From IMG/VR virus record IMGVR_UViG_3300037882_001175, positions 1 to 38,073 of that record: a DNA stretch of 38,073 nt; one strand, given 5' to 3'. Positions 1 to 6,653 of the stretch are shown piece after piece. Each line of letters starts with the position of its first letter. Position 1 is the stretch's first letter. Under the pieces are notes generated by a model. The model did not search any database. It saw only the letters and a list, made by a program, of their open reading frames with translations, and was not told the origin of the DNA. The DNA is from a virus. Made by a program: the position numbers and the translations under genes.

Positions 1-84
1 ATATAGTCCATTTGGACAATATACAAGAACCCAATAATTTTTATTTGATGGAAACTTATTTTCAATTTTTATCCATTCATTCAT
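1..84 (-). CDS. DUF551-like small phage protein (partial, runs off the left edge)
   Basis: The reading frame starts at an ATG at 84 with the ribosome-binding site AAAGGG six bases upstream. The visible N-terminus, MNEWIKIENKFPSN, then YWVLVYCPNG, matches the DUF551 pattern (WIKxxxxxP...VLVYxPxG) common in small phage proteins of unknown function. The start overlaps the stop of the 83-aa gene upstream, so it is the next cistron of the leftward recombination operon. The C-terminus lies outside the window. The family call rests on this short N-terminal match only. Confidence 0.6.
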   Translation of the reverse strand, partial: MNEWIKIENKFPSNKNYWVLVYCPNGLY

Positions 85-328
85 CTTGACCCTTTATAAA
101 ATCCTTATAAACCTGTAAAGGTGTTCTTTTGTGAAAACAATTTGTTTCTAAACTACACAATATTTCTGTTGCTTTTTTAGAATATTGTTGATCCTCAGCA
201 TATCTTCTACGCCACATTTGAATTTCTTCATTCATATCTTGAATGTGTATATATGCTTTATCTGCATCATCTAAATAATGTAAATGATGGTTAAGAGACA
301 TTAATAACCAGTGTATTTCTTTATTCAT
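77..328 (-). CDS. hypothetical 83-aa protein
   Basis: This small, charged, Tyr- and Trp-containing protein was not recognised. It starts at an ATG preceded by AAAGGGTCAAG and overlaps the end of the exonuclease gene by 8 bases. Its C-terminus (IKGQDE) is the same as that of the exonuclease because the two gene ends share a 19-bp repeat. Position in the operon suggests an accessory recombination or early gene, but nothing in the sequence shows a function. Confidence 0.65.
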   Translation of the reverse strand: MNKEIHWLLMSLNHHLHYLDDADKAYIHIQDMNEEIQMWRRRYAEDQQYSKKATEILCSLETNCFHKRTPLQVYKDFIKGQDE

Positions 329-1187
329 CTTGACCCTTTATTTCTGTAAACCTAAAAGAGGTTACAGGCTTCGATCTATATTTATCAAGATCTACATTTT
401 TTAACTCCGGTATGTCAACATATGACACTCTACCTTTAGTCGTTTGCTTTGCAATTCTTACGCCGTTACACTCGCTAGATTGACCCTCACACATCTTGAT
501 AATAGTGTCTCTTAAAAGCTCGTCTTTTGCTTCCAAGAGCTTCATTTCAGCTTTAGTTTGTTTCCATACCTCCAAGTGAAATTGAAGCTCTCTTGAGTCT
601 CTTTTGACGAAATCACGATCACATGCAAGGGGGGGCGTAAAGTCAAGAAGCATTTTAAAAAATTCACGTTCTTTATTAACCATCTTTTCTATAAATTCTA
701 AATCAGGTCTAACCTCTATTATTTTTTGACTTTCTGGAGTATATGAAAAATAATAAGCAATATCAGCTTCAGAAACCCAGAGACAATGTTGAATCTGGCA
801 TAAATAGTAATCTGGGATGATTCCATCTAAAGCTAATTGATGATTTTTTTGACCATTAGCTTTTATTTCAAGTATCTCATTTTTAGAATTCATTCCATCT
901 AAAGAGGCAATAGCCCATTTTTCTTGAGGATGCTCTACAACTATAGGTTCAAAATTACTATCTGTTATTTCATTAAACAACTGGAGTGCAATTGGCTCAA
1001 GATCAACTCCACGTTGCATATTAGAATTCATTTTTTGAGTCTCTCTTAAAGAAAGTTTTTCTTCCCATAATGAAAGTGCGCTAGCCCACGGATTAAGATT
1101 CAAAATTTTTGCGGAATCTGTTCCACTTATTTTTGTTTTTTTCCATTCTATCCATTCAGGACTTCTTTGAATTAAATGTGCTTCCAT
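321..1187 (-). CDS. YqaJ-like viral recombinase / lambda-type 5'-3' exonuclease
   Basis: The protein (288 aa) begins with the YqaJ-family signature: RSPEWIEWKKTKISGTDSAKIL, a conserved motif of about 20 residues in which Arg, W-W and the G-(T)-D/S cluster open the nuclease fold. It is followed by the helix with NPW..LWEEK, a conserved GVDLEP (catalytic Glu in GxxxE), SLDGM (catalytic Asp) and EIKANG (ExK motif), then H-Q-A. These are the metal-binding residues of the PD-(D/E)XK nuclease family to which lambda exonuclease belongs. It resects double-stranded ends to give the single strands used by the annealase. Bet/RecT lies upstream in the same operon, with an HNH gene between them. The start ATG overlaps the end of the HNH ORF by 16 bases, with AAAGG seven bases upstream. 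Length is typical of the family. Confidence 0.88.
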   Translation of the reverse strand: MEAHLIQRSPEWIEWKKTKISGTDSAKILNLNPWASALSLWEEKLSLRETQKMNSNMQRGVDLEPIALQLFNEITDSNFEPIVVEHPQEKWAIASLDGMNSKNEILEIKANGQKNHQLALDGIIPDYYLCQIQHCLWVSEADIAYYFSYTPESQKIIEVRPDLEFIEKMVNKEREFFKMLLDFTPPLACDRDFVKRDSRELQFHLEVWKQTKAEMKLLEAKDELLRDTIIKMCEGQSSECNGVRIAKQTTKGRVSYVDIPELKNVDLDKYRSKPVTSFRFTEIKGQDE

Positions 1188-1945
1188 GTTATACCTTTAA
1201 TTGCTCTTTCTGCTGTTGTATAATTTACTGAAAATAATTTAGCTATTTCAGTAAATGATTTATTTTCAGTTATTCTTAATTTTCTCATTTCTAAAACAAT
1301 TTCAGCAGTTAATTTAGCATTACAATTTCCTTCTCCAGACAAACTTTTTGAAGGAATATTCTCATGTATAATTCTGTTTATATGCCACTGGTGTACCCCA
1401 AATAATTTACCAATATCCCTTTGCCTAATACCTTGATAATGCATATTTATTATTTTTTCACGATCCTCGGTGCATATTTTTCTTTTCTGGATAGGCTGCC
1501 TACCTTTTTTAATCATGTCTTGAGTGTTGTCTTTATGGCTTCCTAAAAACAAATGATCAGGATTAACACAAAATCTATTATCACAAGTATGGCAAACACA
1601 TTTTCCATTTGTTTTTTCGTTTTTTAATAAAATCCAAGATGATTTATGTGCTGTCATAGTTTTTTTATTTAACCAAAATTGTCCATATCCTGTTTCAAAA
1701 TAAGATCCTTTCCAAATCCAACAAGATTCTGATTTATCAACAAACTTTAAAAACCTTTGAACAGGATCTTCAGTTGTTTTGTAACAACCGCAAGAAATTA
1801 TAGGACAATTATTTTTATTAAAATCAGCAGTACACAAAATGCGAGTATTTCCACACTCGCATTTTGCTTTCCAAAATTTATTATAATTATTTCCCGCGTG
1901 AGAAAACTCAATTATTGTTAATAATCCTTTTTTACGTCCAATCAT
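1172..1945 (-). CDS. HNH homing-type endonuclease with C-terminal helix-turn-helix
   Basis: The protein is 257 aa. The N-terminal ~50 residues carry a Cys pattern (KAKCECGN...SCGC) seen in many free-standing phage HNH proteins. The centre holds the nuclease: SCWIWKG, GYGQFW, AHKSSW, then HTCDNRFCVNPDHLFLG, which contains the CxxxxCxNPxHL metal-binding core. The C-terminal ~90 residues look like two helix-turn-helix units (EIVLEMRKLRIT..., SFTEIAKLFSVNYTTAERAIKG). It sits exactly between bet and the exonuclease: its ATG overlaps the bet stop (ATGA) and its end overlaps the exonuclease start by 16 bases. This packing suggests either a domesticated insertion or a very precise one. It is paralogous to the HNH gene at 21668. 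Confidence 0.85.
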   Translation of the reverse strand: MIGRKKGLLTIIEFSHAGNNYNKFWKAKCECGNTRILCTADFNKNNCPIISCGCYKTTEDPVQRFLKFVDKSESCWIWKGSYFETGYGQFWLNKKTMTAHKSSWILLKNEKTNGKCVCHTCDNRFCVNPDHLFLGSHKDNTQDMIKKGRQPIQKRKICTEDREKIINMHYQGIRQRDIGKLFGVHQWHINRIIHENIPSKSLSGEGNCNAKLTAEIVLEMRKLRITENKSFTEIAKLFSVNYTTAERAIKGITWKHI

Positions 1946-2727
1946 TCAAAAATCTCAACTTCTGGTTTGTCAGCCATTTCTTTCTCAAGTAACTCTTTTT
2001 GATGCTCTTTATATCTTGTTACAAGCTTATCTTTTATTCCTTGATAATCTTTAATTTGCAAATGCGCCAATGTTTCAATACCAAATGCTTTTCTTAAATA
2101 TTCACTAAATCCTTTTTGGGCATCAGCAGAGCATCCGTTTTTAAGTTCGCTAAGTTCAAAAAACTCAGGCTCTCCAATGTAAAGCGGCTTGACATTGTCG
2201 ATTTTATCCGCCTGATCCATCTCCTCTTGTCCATAAATACCAGACATTTCTGCTGGGAACGCCTTTCTTAAAGCTAAACTCTCAGCGCATTTAGATAACA
2301 TGCATCTAGGCATTTTTTTCCATAGCGGAGATCCTGCATTGTACTCGTTAAAATGAGCATTTGCACTCACTTCATGCCACGTTCCGTCTCTTGTCTGTTT
2401 CATCACATAGCTTGTTGCAGCTTCAAGATTGCCGTTTTTGTCATAAGAAAATGTTGGCTCACGACCGGGAGCATATTTACCTGTTCTATCTGCAATTAAA
2501 CGAAATCCATCAATAGATGTTTGTATAGTTCTTTGATTACCACGCGGAACAGAATAAATCTGCTTTGCAAACGGATCAAGTCCCGACCTTTGGCAAGCCA
2601 TGAGAAAAAATTGCAACTCTTCATGTGATGCACCCTTGCAGATGCTATTTTTAATAAGCTCAATTTGATCAGGGTTAAAATGTGATGTCGGAGCTTGAAA
2701 CTTTTCGATTTTTGTTAATGCTGTCAT
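1942..2727 (-). CDS. bet: Bet/RecT-family single-strand annealing protein
   Basis: The protein (261 aa) matches the lambda Bet side of the RecT superfamily. Features are the N-terminal helix FNPDQIELIKNSIC, the conserved FLMACQRSGLDPFAKQIY, then IQTSIDGFRLIADRTG with Tyr and the Pro-rich PGREPTF, and the C-terminal KKMPRCMLSKCAESLALRKAFP...GIYGQEEM. This family coats and anneals complementary single strands made by the partner exonuclease, which is encoded two genes downstream. The start at 2727 has the ribosome-binding site AAGGAAAAAT directly upstream. A 7-bp hairpin (2743-2760) lies in the leader. One of the dispersed 17-bp palindromes (2178-2194) is inside this gene. Confidence 0.9.
   Translation of the reverse strand: MTALTKIEKFQAPTSHFNPDQIELIKNSICKGASHEELQFFLMACQRSGLDPFAKQIYSVPRGNQRTIQTSIDGFRLIADRTGKYAPGREPTFSYDKNGNLEAATSYVMKQTRDGTWHEVSANAHFNEYNAGSPLWKKMPRCMLSKCAESLALRKAFPAEMSGIYGQEEMDQADKIDNVKPLYIGEPEFFELSELKNGCSADAQKGFSEYLRKAFGIETLAHLQIKDYQGIKDKLVTRYKEHQKELLEKEMADKPEVEIFE
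2178..2194. repeat. dispersed 17-bp palindrome, copy 1
   Basis: TGTAAAGCGGCTTGACA, read on the plus strand inside bet. Reversed it reads TGTCAAGCCGCTTTACA and fits the consensus TGTMAANCCGCTTKACA shared with four other sites. The flanks extend the symmetry (CAA before, TTG after). Confidence 0.65.
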
Positions 2728-2742
2728 ATTTTTCCTTGTTTT

Positions 2743-2760
2743 TGATATATTTCTATATCA
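2743..2760 (+). terminator. hairpin with T-run upstream of bet
   Basis: Arms TGATATA and TATATCA surround a four-base loop, and nine T residues follow on the plus strand, which is the form of an intrinsic terminator for rightward transcripts. On the minus strand it lies in the bet leader. No rightward gene ends here, so it may instead insulate the leftward operon or act as an operator. Confidence 0.4.
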
Positions 2761-2799
2761 TTTTTTTTTGGTATATTTGTTTATCAATGTATTGATTGT

Positions 2800-2871
2800 T
2801 TATTTTATAGCTACTGCTATCCCGCAGACCGCCATTATTAGCATCATTTCGCATAAAATTAATTCAGTCAT
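2800..2871 (-). CDS. possible 23-aa membrane peptide
   Basis: The frame opens at an ATG that overlaps the stop of the 94-aa gene (ATGA) and encodes a short hydrophobic peptide with core LMIMAVCGIAVAI-like character (MTELILCEMMLIMAVCGIAV, then AIK). The tight stop-start overlap argues for translational coupling. The shortness and lack of homologues known to me argue against a firm call. Confidence 0.35.
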   Translation of the reverse strand: MTELILCEMMLIMAVCGIAVAIK

Positions 2872-3148
2872 AATCTTGCTCGTTCTTCTCGTATGTATCA
2901 TATTCCATTTCAAACTCGGTAAAATCGCTTTGTATTGCGTAGGCGTGGACAGACCTTAATCCGTTTTCTCTAAATAAATCCTTCGCAGATTTGACGCCAT
3001 CAAGGTAAGCATATGCAACAAATTCTGCGTATTTTCCAAGTAATCTTTCGGCGTGGCTTGCGTACTCATCCATCATACCCTGATACATTTGCGTTGTTGC
3101 AAAGTCTTGATCCTCGCAGTCTTTAAAGAACTCGTAACATGTTGTCAT
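2864..3148 (-). CDS. hypothetical 94-aa acidic protein, first gene of the leftward operon
   Basis: The protein is acidic and helical (CEDQDFATTQMYQGMMDEY..., acidic C-terminus EYDTYEKNEQDYD) and was not recognised. The start ATG has AAAGGAAAA upstream. It lies directly downstream of the candidate leftward promoter and operator at 3180-3227, which places it first in the recombination operon. Small acidic proteins in this place can be nuclease inhibitors or recombination accessory factors, but that is only positional inference. Confidence 0.65.
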   Translation of the reverse strand: MTTCYEFFKDCEDQDFATTQMYQGMMDEYASHAERLLGKYAEFVAYAYLDGVKSAKDLFRENGLRSVHAYAIQSDFTEFEMEYDTYEKNEQDYD

Positions 3149-3179
3149 AAATTATTTTCCTTTACTTATTGAAAGTGTT

Positions 3180-3203
3180 ATGCTATTGTCTTGGCAAAAG
3201 CAT
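3180..3203. promoter_or_regulatory. candidate repressor operator (24-bp imperfect palindrome)
   Basis: ATGCTATTG and CAAAAGCAT form inverted half-sites with one mismatch around the spacer TCTTGG. The site lies between the divergent leftward operon and the Cro-like gene and overlaps the -10 box of the candidate leftward promoter (3199-3204). It is the natural target for the YdaS/Cro-like protein encoded next to it. This assignment is an inference from position and symmetry. Confidence 0.5.
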
Positions 3204-3227
3204 ATCTCATTTTATGGATTAATGCAA
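3199..3227 (-). promoter_or_regulatory. candidate leftward early promoter
   Basis: On the minus strand, TTGCAT (3222-3227) and TATGCT (3199-3204) are separated by 17 bases. The -10 box lies within the palindromic operator candidate. Transcription would enter the 94-aa gene, bet, HNH and exonuclease. The -35 match is weak, so the call rests mainly on spacing and context. Confidence 0.4.
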
Positions 3228-3257
3228 GAAAAAAAAGAAAAAAAAGAAGGATTTTTT

Positions 3258-3473
3258 ATGAAACTGAAAGAATATCTTGTAAACAATGGAATAGTACATT
3301 CATATTTTGCAAAACAAATAGACACAACATCCCCGCAATTGTCAATGTGGTTAAATGGAAAAGCTAACCCAAGATTAGAATCTATTGTAAAAATTGAGGA
3401 AGTAACTAAAGGTAAAGTTACCGTGAGAGACTGGATCAAACCACGAGACAAAGAAAACTCACAGCAAAAATAA
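3258..3473 (+). CDS. YdaS/Cro-like helix-turn-helix transcriptional repressor
   Basis: The protein is 71 aa from the ATG at 3258. That start is preferred over an in-frame upstream one at 3180 because AAGAAGGA lies six bases before it. The order KEYLVNNGIVHSYFAKQI, PQLSMWLNGKANP, IVKIEEVTKGKVTVRDW is the layout of Cro/YdaS-type proteins, in which a helix-turn-helix ends with S-x-W-L-x-G and a Trp follows the G-x-V-T-R-x-D/E strand. It probably binds the operator just upstream and controls the divergent leftward operon. Its ORF ends before a structured non-coding region leading to the replication genes. Confidence 0.75.
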   Translation: MKLKEYLVNNGIVHSYFAKQIDTTSPQLSMWLNGKANPRLESIVKIEEVTKGKVTVRDWIKPRDKENSQQK

Positions 3474-3644
3474 AAAAGATTATATAGATGCCGACTAACC
3501 AGCAGCACAAAGAATCGTTAAATATTTCTTTAAAAATAGCTTTCATCCTGACTCCTAAAAGTAAAATATTAGGTTTACACTATGCAAGAAAAAATTTAAA
3601 GATATTTAAAATAAACTTTGAAAAGAGTAACGTAAATGAAAAAA

Positions 3645-3663
3645 GCCCACCGAGTTGGTGGGC
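3645..3663 (-). terminator. GC-rich hairpin, terminator in the leftward sense
   Basis: GCCCACC and GGTGGGC form a perfect 7-bp stem with loop GAGTT. The T-run expected of an intrinsic terminator appears only on the minus strand (AAAAAA precedes the stem on plus). It would stop leftward read-through toward the Cro-like gene, or form structure in a rightward leader. Confidence 0.45.
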
Positions 3664-3735
3664 TCTATCTCGGGGAGGAACACAACTAACTACCCGACTA
3701 GACAATAACACTGCGTTCTAAAGGAACGTGGGGGA

Positions 3736-3756
3736 TTATATATGACACATATATAA
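3736..3756. promoter_or_regulatory. perfect 9-bp-arm AT palindrome
   Basis: TTATATATG and CATATATAA surround ACA. It lies just upstream of the candidate -35 box at 3764. It could be an operator or an RNA hairpin; the sequence alone does not decide. Confidence 0.4.
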
Positions 3757-3763
3757 GATCAAC

Positions 3764-3792
3764 TTACCAGAGCTGATCTAATAATGTAAAGT
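3764..3792 (+). promoter_or_regulatory. candidate early rightward promoter
   Basis: TTACCA and TAAAGT are spaced by 17 bases. The -10 region and its surround (TGTAAAGTAAA, 3785-3795) are repeated exactly at 31022-31032 with the same spacing to a -35-like box. The -35 box lies inside an AGATCA...TGATCT inverted repeat (3756-3779), which could be an operator. The product would be the replication operon. Confidence 0.45.
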
Positions 3793-3872
3793 AAATAGTC
3801 CTTAAAATCAAGTTATTTCTGTCGGTCAGTTAGATTTCCTCCCTATTAAAAATTAACTTAATAGGAAATATT

Positions 3873-4730
3873 ATGTCAGAATCTATCCAAAATATACTTA
3901 AAGCTCATTTTTCAATTAAAGAAGAAAAAGCAGATCATCATTACAGAACAGAACTTCCAAACATCATTTTTGAACTTCCTTTAGACGCATTTGAATTTAG
4001 GGTTTATGCGTTTATCAAAAAAATAGCTGGTGATAGTGGCGGTTGTTGGATGTCTAAGCCAAATCTTTCTAAAGAATGTGGTATATCAAAAAGAAAAGTT
4101 GATGAATGCATTATAAAATTATGCTCTCCATTTGAAGAGCTTAATGGAAAATCTCTTCTTACTCAAATTTCAAGAGAAAATGAATCAAATGTTTTGATAA
4201 TTACTGATATATGGAGAATAAATGGGGATTACTACAGAGAAAATTCAAAAAAAGATAATGGGTGCACACCGTGCAGGGGGGGGGTGCATGATATGCAGGG
4301 GGGGGGTGCACAACCTGCACCCAAAGAAGAACCATCTAACAAGATCTCTTTAAGAATTGATGATGGAATGAAACCTTCGGTTTCAAAGTTAAAAATTCTT
4401 TTTTTAAATGGAACAGAACAGGAGCTTTCAAAAGAAGATCTTTATTCTTTGGCAGTAACAAGTAGATCAAATTGGGGTGTTTCGGATATTGAATACCTCT
4501 ATGGAAGGCTAGAAACTTATGATGGAAGCCGAATTTCAGACTTAAAAAAACTTTGCGATAAAATTCTGGCTAATAAATCAAAAGCTGATAGAGCAGAAAA
4601 ATATGCAGGTAAAGAAAAATCAAAGGAAAAGCCAAGACCTTCACATGAAAGCATTCCAGTTAAACCATCTCAAAACTTAAGATGTTTCGGAGATGTTTTA
4701 AAAGAGATGGAAAATAAAAAGAAAGCATGA
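3873..4730 (+). CDS. phage replication initiation protein (winged-helix, O-like)
   Basis: The protein is 285 aa. Residues ~30-120 form a winged-helix domain of the phage replication type (LPNIIFELPLDAFEFRVYAF...GGCWMSKPNLSKECGISKRKVDECI). A low-complexity linker follows (TPCRGGVHDMQGGGAQPAP), then a helical C-terminal part that may contact the helicase loader. The linker is encoded by two identical TGCA-G9-TGCA units, so the origin probably lies inside the gene, as in lambda O-type genes. The DnaC-like gene follows 28 bases downstream, which supports an initiator role. Confidence 0.75.
   Translation: MSESIQNILKAHFSIKEEKADHHYRTELPNIIFELPLDAFEFRVYAFIKKIAGDSGGCWMSKPNLSKECGISKRKVDECIIKLCSPFEELNGKSLLTQISRENESNVLIITDIWRINGDYYRENSKKDNGCTPCRGGVHDMQGGGAQPAPKEEPSNKISLRIDDGMKPSVSKLKILFLNGTEQELSKEDLYSLAVTSRSNWGVSDIEYLYGRLETYDGSRISDLKKLCDKILANKSKADRAEKYAGKEKSKEKPRPSHESIPVKPSQNLRCFGDVLKEMENKKKA
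4260..4322. other. candidate replication origin: TGCA/G-tract iterons inside the initiator gene
   Basis: Two identical 17-bp units TGCA-G9-TGCA lie at 4272-4288 and 4294-4310, exactly 22 bp apart (about two helical turns). They are bounded by GGGTGCA at 4260-4266 and its inverse TGCACCC at 4316-4322. Strong G-tracts are foreign to the AT-rich surround. Comparable repeats occur in the linker-coding parts of other phage initiator genes. Origin activity is inferred. Confidence 0.5.
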
Positions 4731-4758
4731 TATAATTACTGCAAAAAAAGGAAAATTA

Positions 4759-5334
4759 ATGACAGAAATAAAATACCCATTTCATGAAGAATATCAAAAA
4801 GCTTCAATGCCTAAGATTATTCAGGAAGATGAAATTATAAATAAATTAAATGCTTGGTATAAAAAACCTCAATACTTATTTTATTTTACCGGTAAAGTTG
4901 GAACAGGTAAAACTTATTTTGCAGCATCTATTTATAATCTTTGTGTTGAAAATAAGGTTAATGTGAGAGCTTTTACCGAAGCTAATTTCTTATCTCATCT
5001 TAGAGAGGGTATGGATAAAATAGACGCTATAGCAGAAGTAAATAGACTTTGTGAATGCGATGTTTTTATTCTTGATGATCTTGGAAGTTCTTCAATGACA
5101 GCTTGGCAAAAAGAGAATCTTTTTACTATGGTTGATATAAGATGTTCCATGAAAAGACCTACATTGATAACCTCAAATCTTTTGAAACAGGATTTACATG
5201 ATACATTTAGCGAACGATTTTCTTCAAGAATTTATGCTGCAAGAAATGTTGTTGTAACTTCAATGGGAGAAGATAGAAGATTGGATATAAACTTTGGCAA
5301 AACAGATTTAACCCCCGAAAATAACCAAAACTAA
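4759..5334 (+). CDS. DnaC-like AAA+ helicase loader
   Basis: The protein is 191 aa. Walker A is GKVGTGKT at residues 45-52, Walker B VFILDDLG at ~102-109, a sensor-1-like TLITSN at ~135-140 and an arginine-containing SERFSSRI at ~151-158. This is the DnaC/IstB-type ATPase layout. Such loaders deliver the host replicative helicase (DnaB) to the origin marked by the phage initiator, which is encoded just upstream. The N-terminal adaptor is short, so the protein is at the small end of the family. Confidence 0.85.
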   Translation: MTEIKYPFHEEYQKASMPKIIQEDEIINKLNAWYKKPQYLFYFTGKVGTGKTYFAASIYNLCVENKVNVRAFTEANFLSHLREGMDKIDAIAEVNRLCECDVFILDDLGSSSMTAWQKENLFTMVDIRCSMKRPTLITSNLLKQDLHDTFSERFSSRIYAARNVVVTSMGEDRRLDINFGKTDLTPENNQN

Positions 5335-5374
5335 GGCAATTTACCCTTATTTTTTAAACAAAATAGAGAAAAAC

Positions 5375-5590
5375 ATGTTAGTGGAAATAATTACATCACT
5401 AGAAATTAATACCCTTCAAAATAAAATAAATGATTTTTTTATAGGAGTTCCTATAGTTGTTTATGATATAAAACTTTCACAGAGCGAGGATGCGCATCAT
5501 GTTCATCACACAGCTATGATTATTTATAAAAAAATTGATGATGATAGATATAAAAAACAGGCTTTTTGGCATCTTCAATATTATTCATAA
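5375..5590 (+). CDS. hypothetical 71-aa protein
   Basis: This small mixed alpha/beta protein has a His-rich turn (AHHVHHTAMIIY). It is in line with the replication operon, with GAGAAA before the ATG. It was not recognised. Confidence 0.6.
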   Translation: MLVEIITSLEINTLQNKINDFFIGVPIVVYDIKLSQSEDAHHVHHTAMIIYKKIDDDRYKKQAFWHLQYYS

Positions 5591-5608
5591 TCAAAAATAA
5601 GGAGTCCT

Positions 5609-5779
5609 ATGTCACCGATAAACTTTAGTCTCTACGAAGAGCTTCCGGAACCTTACTTTTTACAGCTTCAAAGGAAAGAAGCAGAAGAAAAAGCGAAAGC
5701 CGAAAAAGAGAAGTGTACGGAAAAATCGAAAGGTTGTTATACATCAGAGCATGAAAAGAAGTTGGCTACAGACATTTAA
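5609..5779 (+). CDS. hypothetical 56-aa Lys/Glu-rich protein
   Basis: The frame from 5609 is preceded by a strong AAGGAG and gives MSPINFSLYEELPEPYFLQL, then a Lys/Glu/Ala-rich helix and a C-terminal segment with two Cys. The ribosome-binding site and position between two cistrons of the same operon support it. Function unknown. Confidence 0.6.
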   Translation: MSPINFSLYEELPEPYFLQLQRKEAEEKAKAEKEKCTEKSKGCYTSEHEKKLATDI

Positions 5780-5852
5780 TTCGTATTTAGGATTTAAACA
5801 TGAGATGGACTACAGATTTGTAATCCCCGAAGTGAGAAGAATATATCTATGA
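5751..5852 (+). CDS. possible 33-aa peptide
   Basis: The frame overlaps the end of the 56-aa gene and stops at TGA within the ATG of the next gene (ATGA), which suggests coupling. The product is basic and aromatic (MKRSWLQTFNSYLGFKHEM...). There is no clear ribosome-binding site, so the call is tentative. Confidence 0.35.
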   Translation: MKRSWLQTFNSYLGFKHEMDYRFVIPEVRRIYL

Positions 5853-6034
5853 AACCTGAATATGATGCAAAACTTAATCTTACGGTCGATGTAGTCGAAA
5901 CTAAAGATGGCTATGCATTCACTTTACATCATGCAAGAAAAGCGACTACGTGGCAAGTAAGAGCGCTTGGAGCAGGATTTCAGCGAGTGATGGAAATCGT
6001 TGATAAGCATAATGAGGATTTGAAGGGTACTTAG
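5849..6034 (+). CDS. hypothetical 61-aa protein
   Basis: A small protein with an N-terminal beta segment (KLNLTVDVVETKDGYAFTLHH) and a C-terminal helix (RVMEIVDKHNEDL). It was not recognised. Its stop TAG shares one base with the GTG start of the next gene. AGTGAGAAG lies upstream of the ATG. Confidence 0.6.
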   Translation: MKPEYDAKLNLTVDVVETKDGYAFTLHHARKATTWQVRALGAGFQRVMEIVDKHNEDLKGT

Positions 6035-6225
6035 TGACAAACAGAGAAATGGCTAAACTTGTTTATCAAGATATTATTTTTGCTTTTCAAGAAGCTCAAC
6101 AAAAAGTTGAGTGTCAACTCTTTATGCCTTCTTTTATTAGAATCGGCAATGAGGCATTTTTTTATGATGATTTATATCGTGACGAGATAACCGCAGGTTT
6201 TGAAATTTCGGATAACTTAAAATGA
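6034..6225 (+). CDS. hypothetical 63-aa protein
   Basis: The start is a GTG at 6034 inside the preceding TAG stop, giving MTNREMAKLVYQDIIFAFQE and an acidic C-terminus. The next gene's ATG overlaps its TGA. The uninterrupted stop-start overlaps support translation although the product is not recognised. Confidence 0.55.
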   Translation: MTNREMAKLVYQDIIFAFQEAQQKVECQLFMPSFIRIGNEAFFYDDLYRDEITAGFEISDNLK

Positions 6226-6653
6226 AAATCAAGCTTCCGATAAAAACAGTGAGTGAGGCTATGAGTTACTTTGGATTTTACGAGCATACATGCCAAGGAG
6301 CAAATAATGCTAAAACTTGGCTCACCCCTTGTGGTACAGAATTTTATCTATTTTTTAAAGGTGGTGACGAACCTGAAAGATGCACATGGATTGAGTACTG
6401 TCCTTACTGTGGAATTAGACCAGAGACTTTAAAAAAAAACTGGGGAAAGAGGGTAAAAGAACCATTTTCAGGTCGTTACGAAAATGGTATAGGTACAAGT
6501 CCTGTAAAAAATATTTATTGGGAAATTATTGAACCAGAAAACGGAAAATCTTGTCTTGTAGTTCATTCCCAAAAAGGATTAAAAGAAGAGAATGCAGATT
6601 CTTGGAAATGCGATTTTTGCGATGCTGTCATAGTAAAAAAAGAGTCGGAATGA
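6222..6653 (+). CDS. zinc-ribbon protein with RusA-like N-terminal peptide
   Basis: The protein (143 aa) has two Cys pairs, YCPYCG near residue 67 and WKCDFCD near residue 132, which could bind zinc. Its N-terminus, KIKLPIKTVSEA, is almost identical to that of the next gene, the RusA-like resolvase, although the codons differ at synonymous positions. The peptide is typical of RusA-like proteins, so it appears borrowed here. Lar-type zinc ribbons are small early phage proteins of similar build, but I cannot assign a function. It ends in ATGA overlap with the next gene. Confidence 0.6.
   Translation: MKIKLPIKTVSEAMSYFGFYEHTCQGANNAKTWLTPCGTEFYLFFKGGDEPERCTWIEYCPYCGIRPETLKKNWGKRVKEPFSGRYENGIGTSPVKNIYWEIIEPENGKSCLVVHSQKGLKEENADSWKCDFCDAVIVKKESE

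Larger units (their letters stand above)
3474..3872. other. structured non-coding leader/control region of the replication operon
   Basis: No convincing gene is present; a 77-codon frame here lacks a ribosome-binding site. The stretch holds a GC-rich hairpin (3645-3663), a 9-bp-arm palindrome (3736-3756), a 6-bp inverted repeat (3756-3779) and a promoter candidate (3764-3792). A long AT-rich leader reaches the start at 3873, where AATAGGA precedes the ATG. The arrangement resembles an early-promoter region with operators and a leader. Confidence 0.5.

Noticed and set aside
2768-2959. 63-codon plus-strand hydrophobic frame
   Set aside because: It lies opposite the 94-aa and 23-aa genes and follows the T-run of a terminator-like hairpin.
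3488-3721. 77-codon frame after the Cro-like gene
   Set aside because: No ribosome-binding site, irregular composition, and it crosses the GC-rich hairpin.
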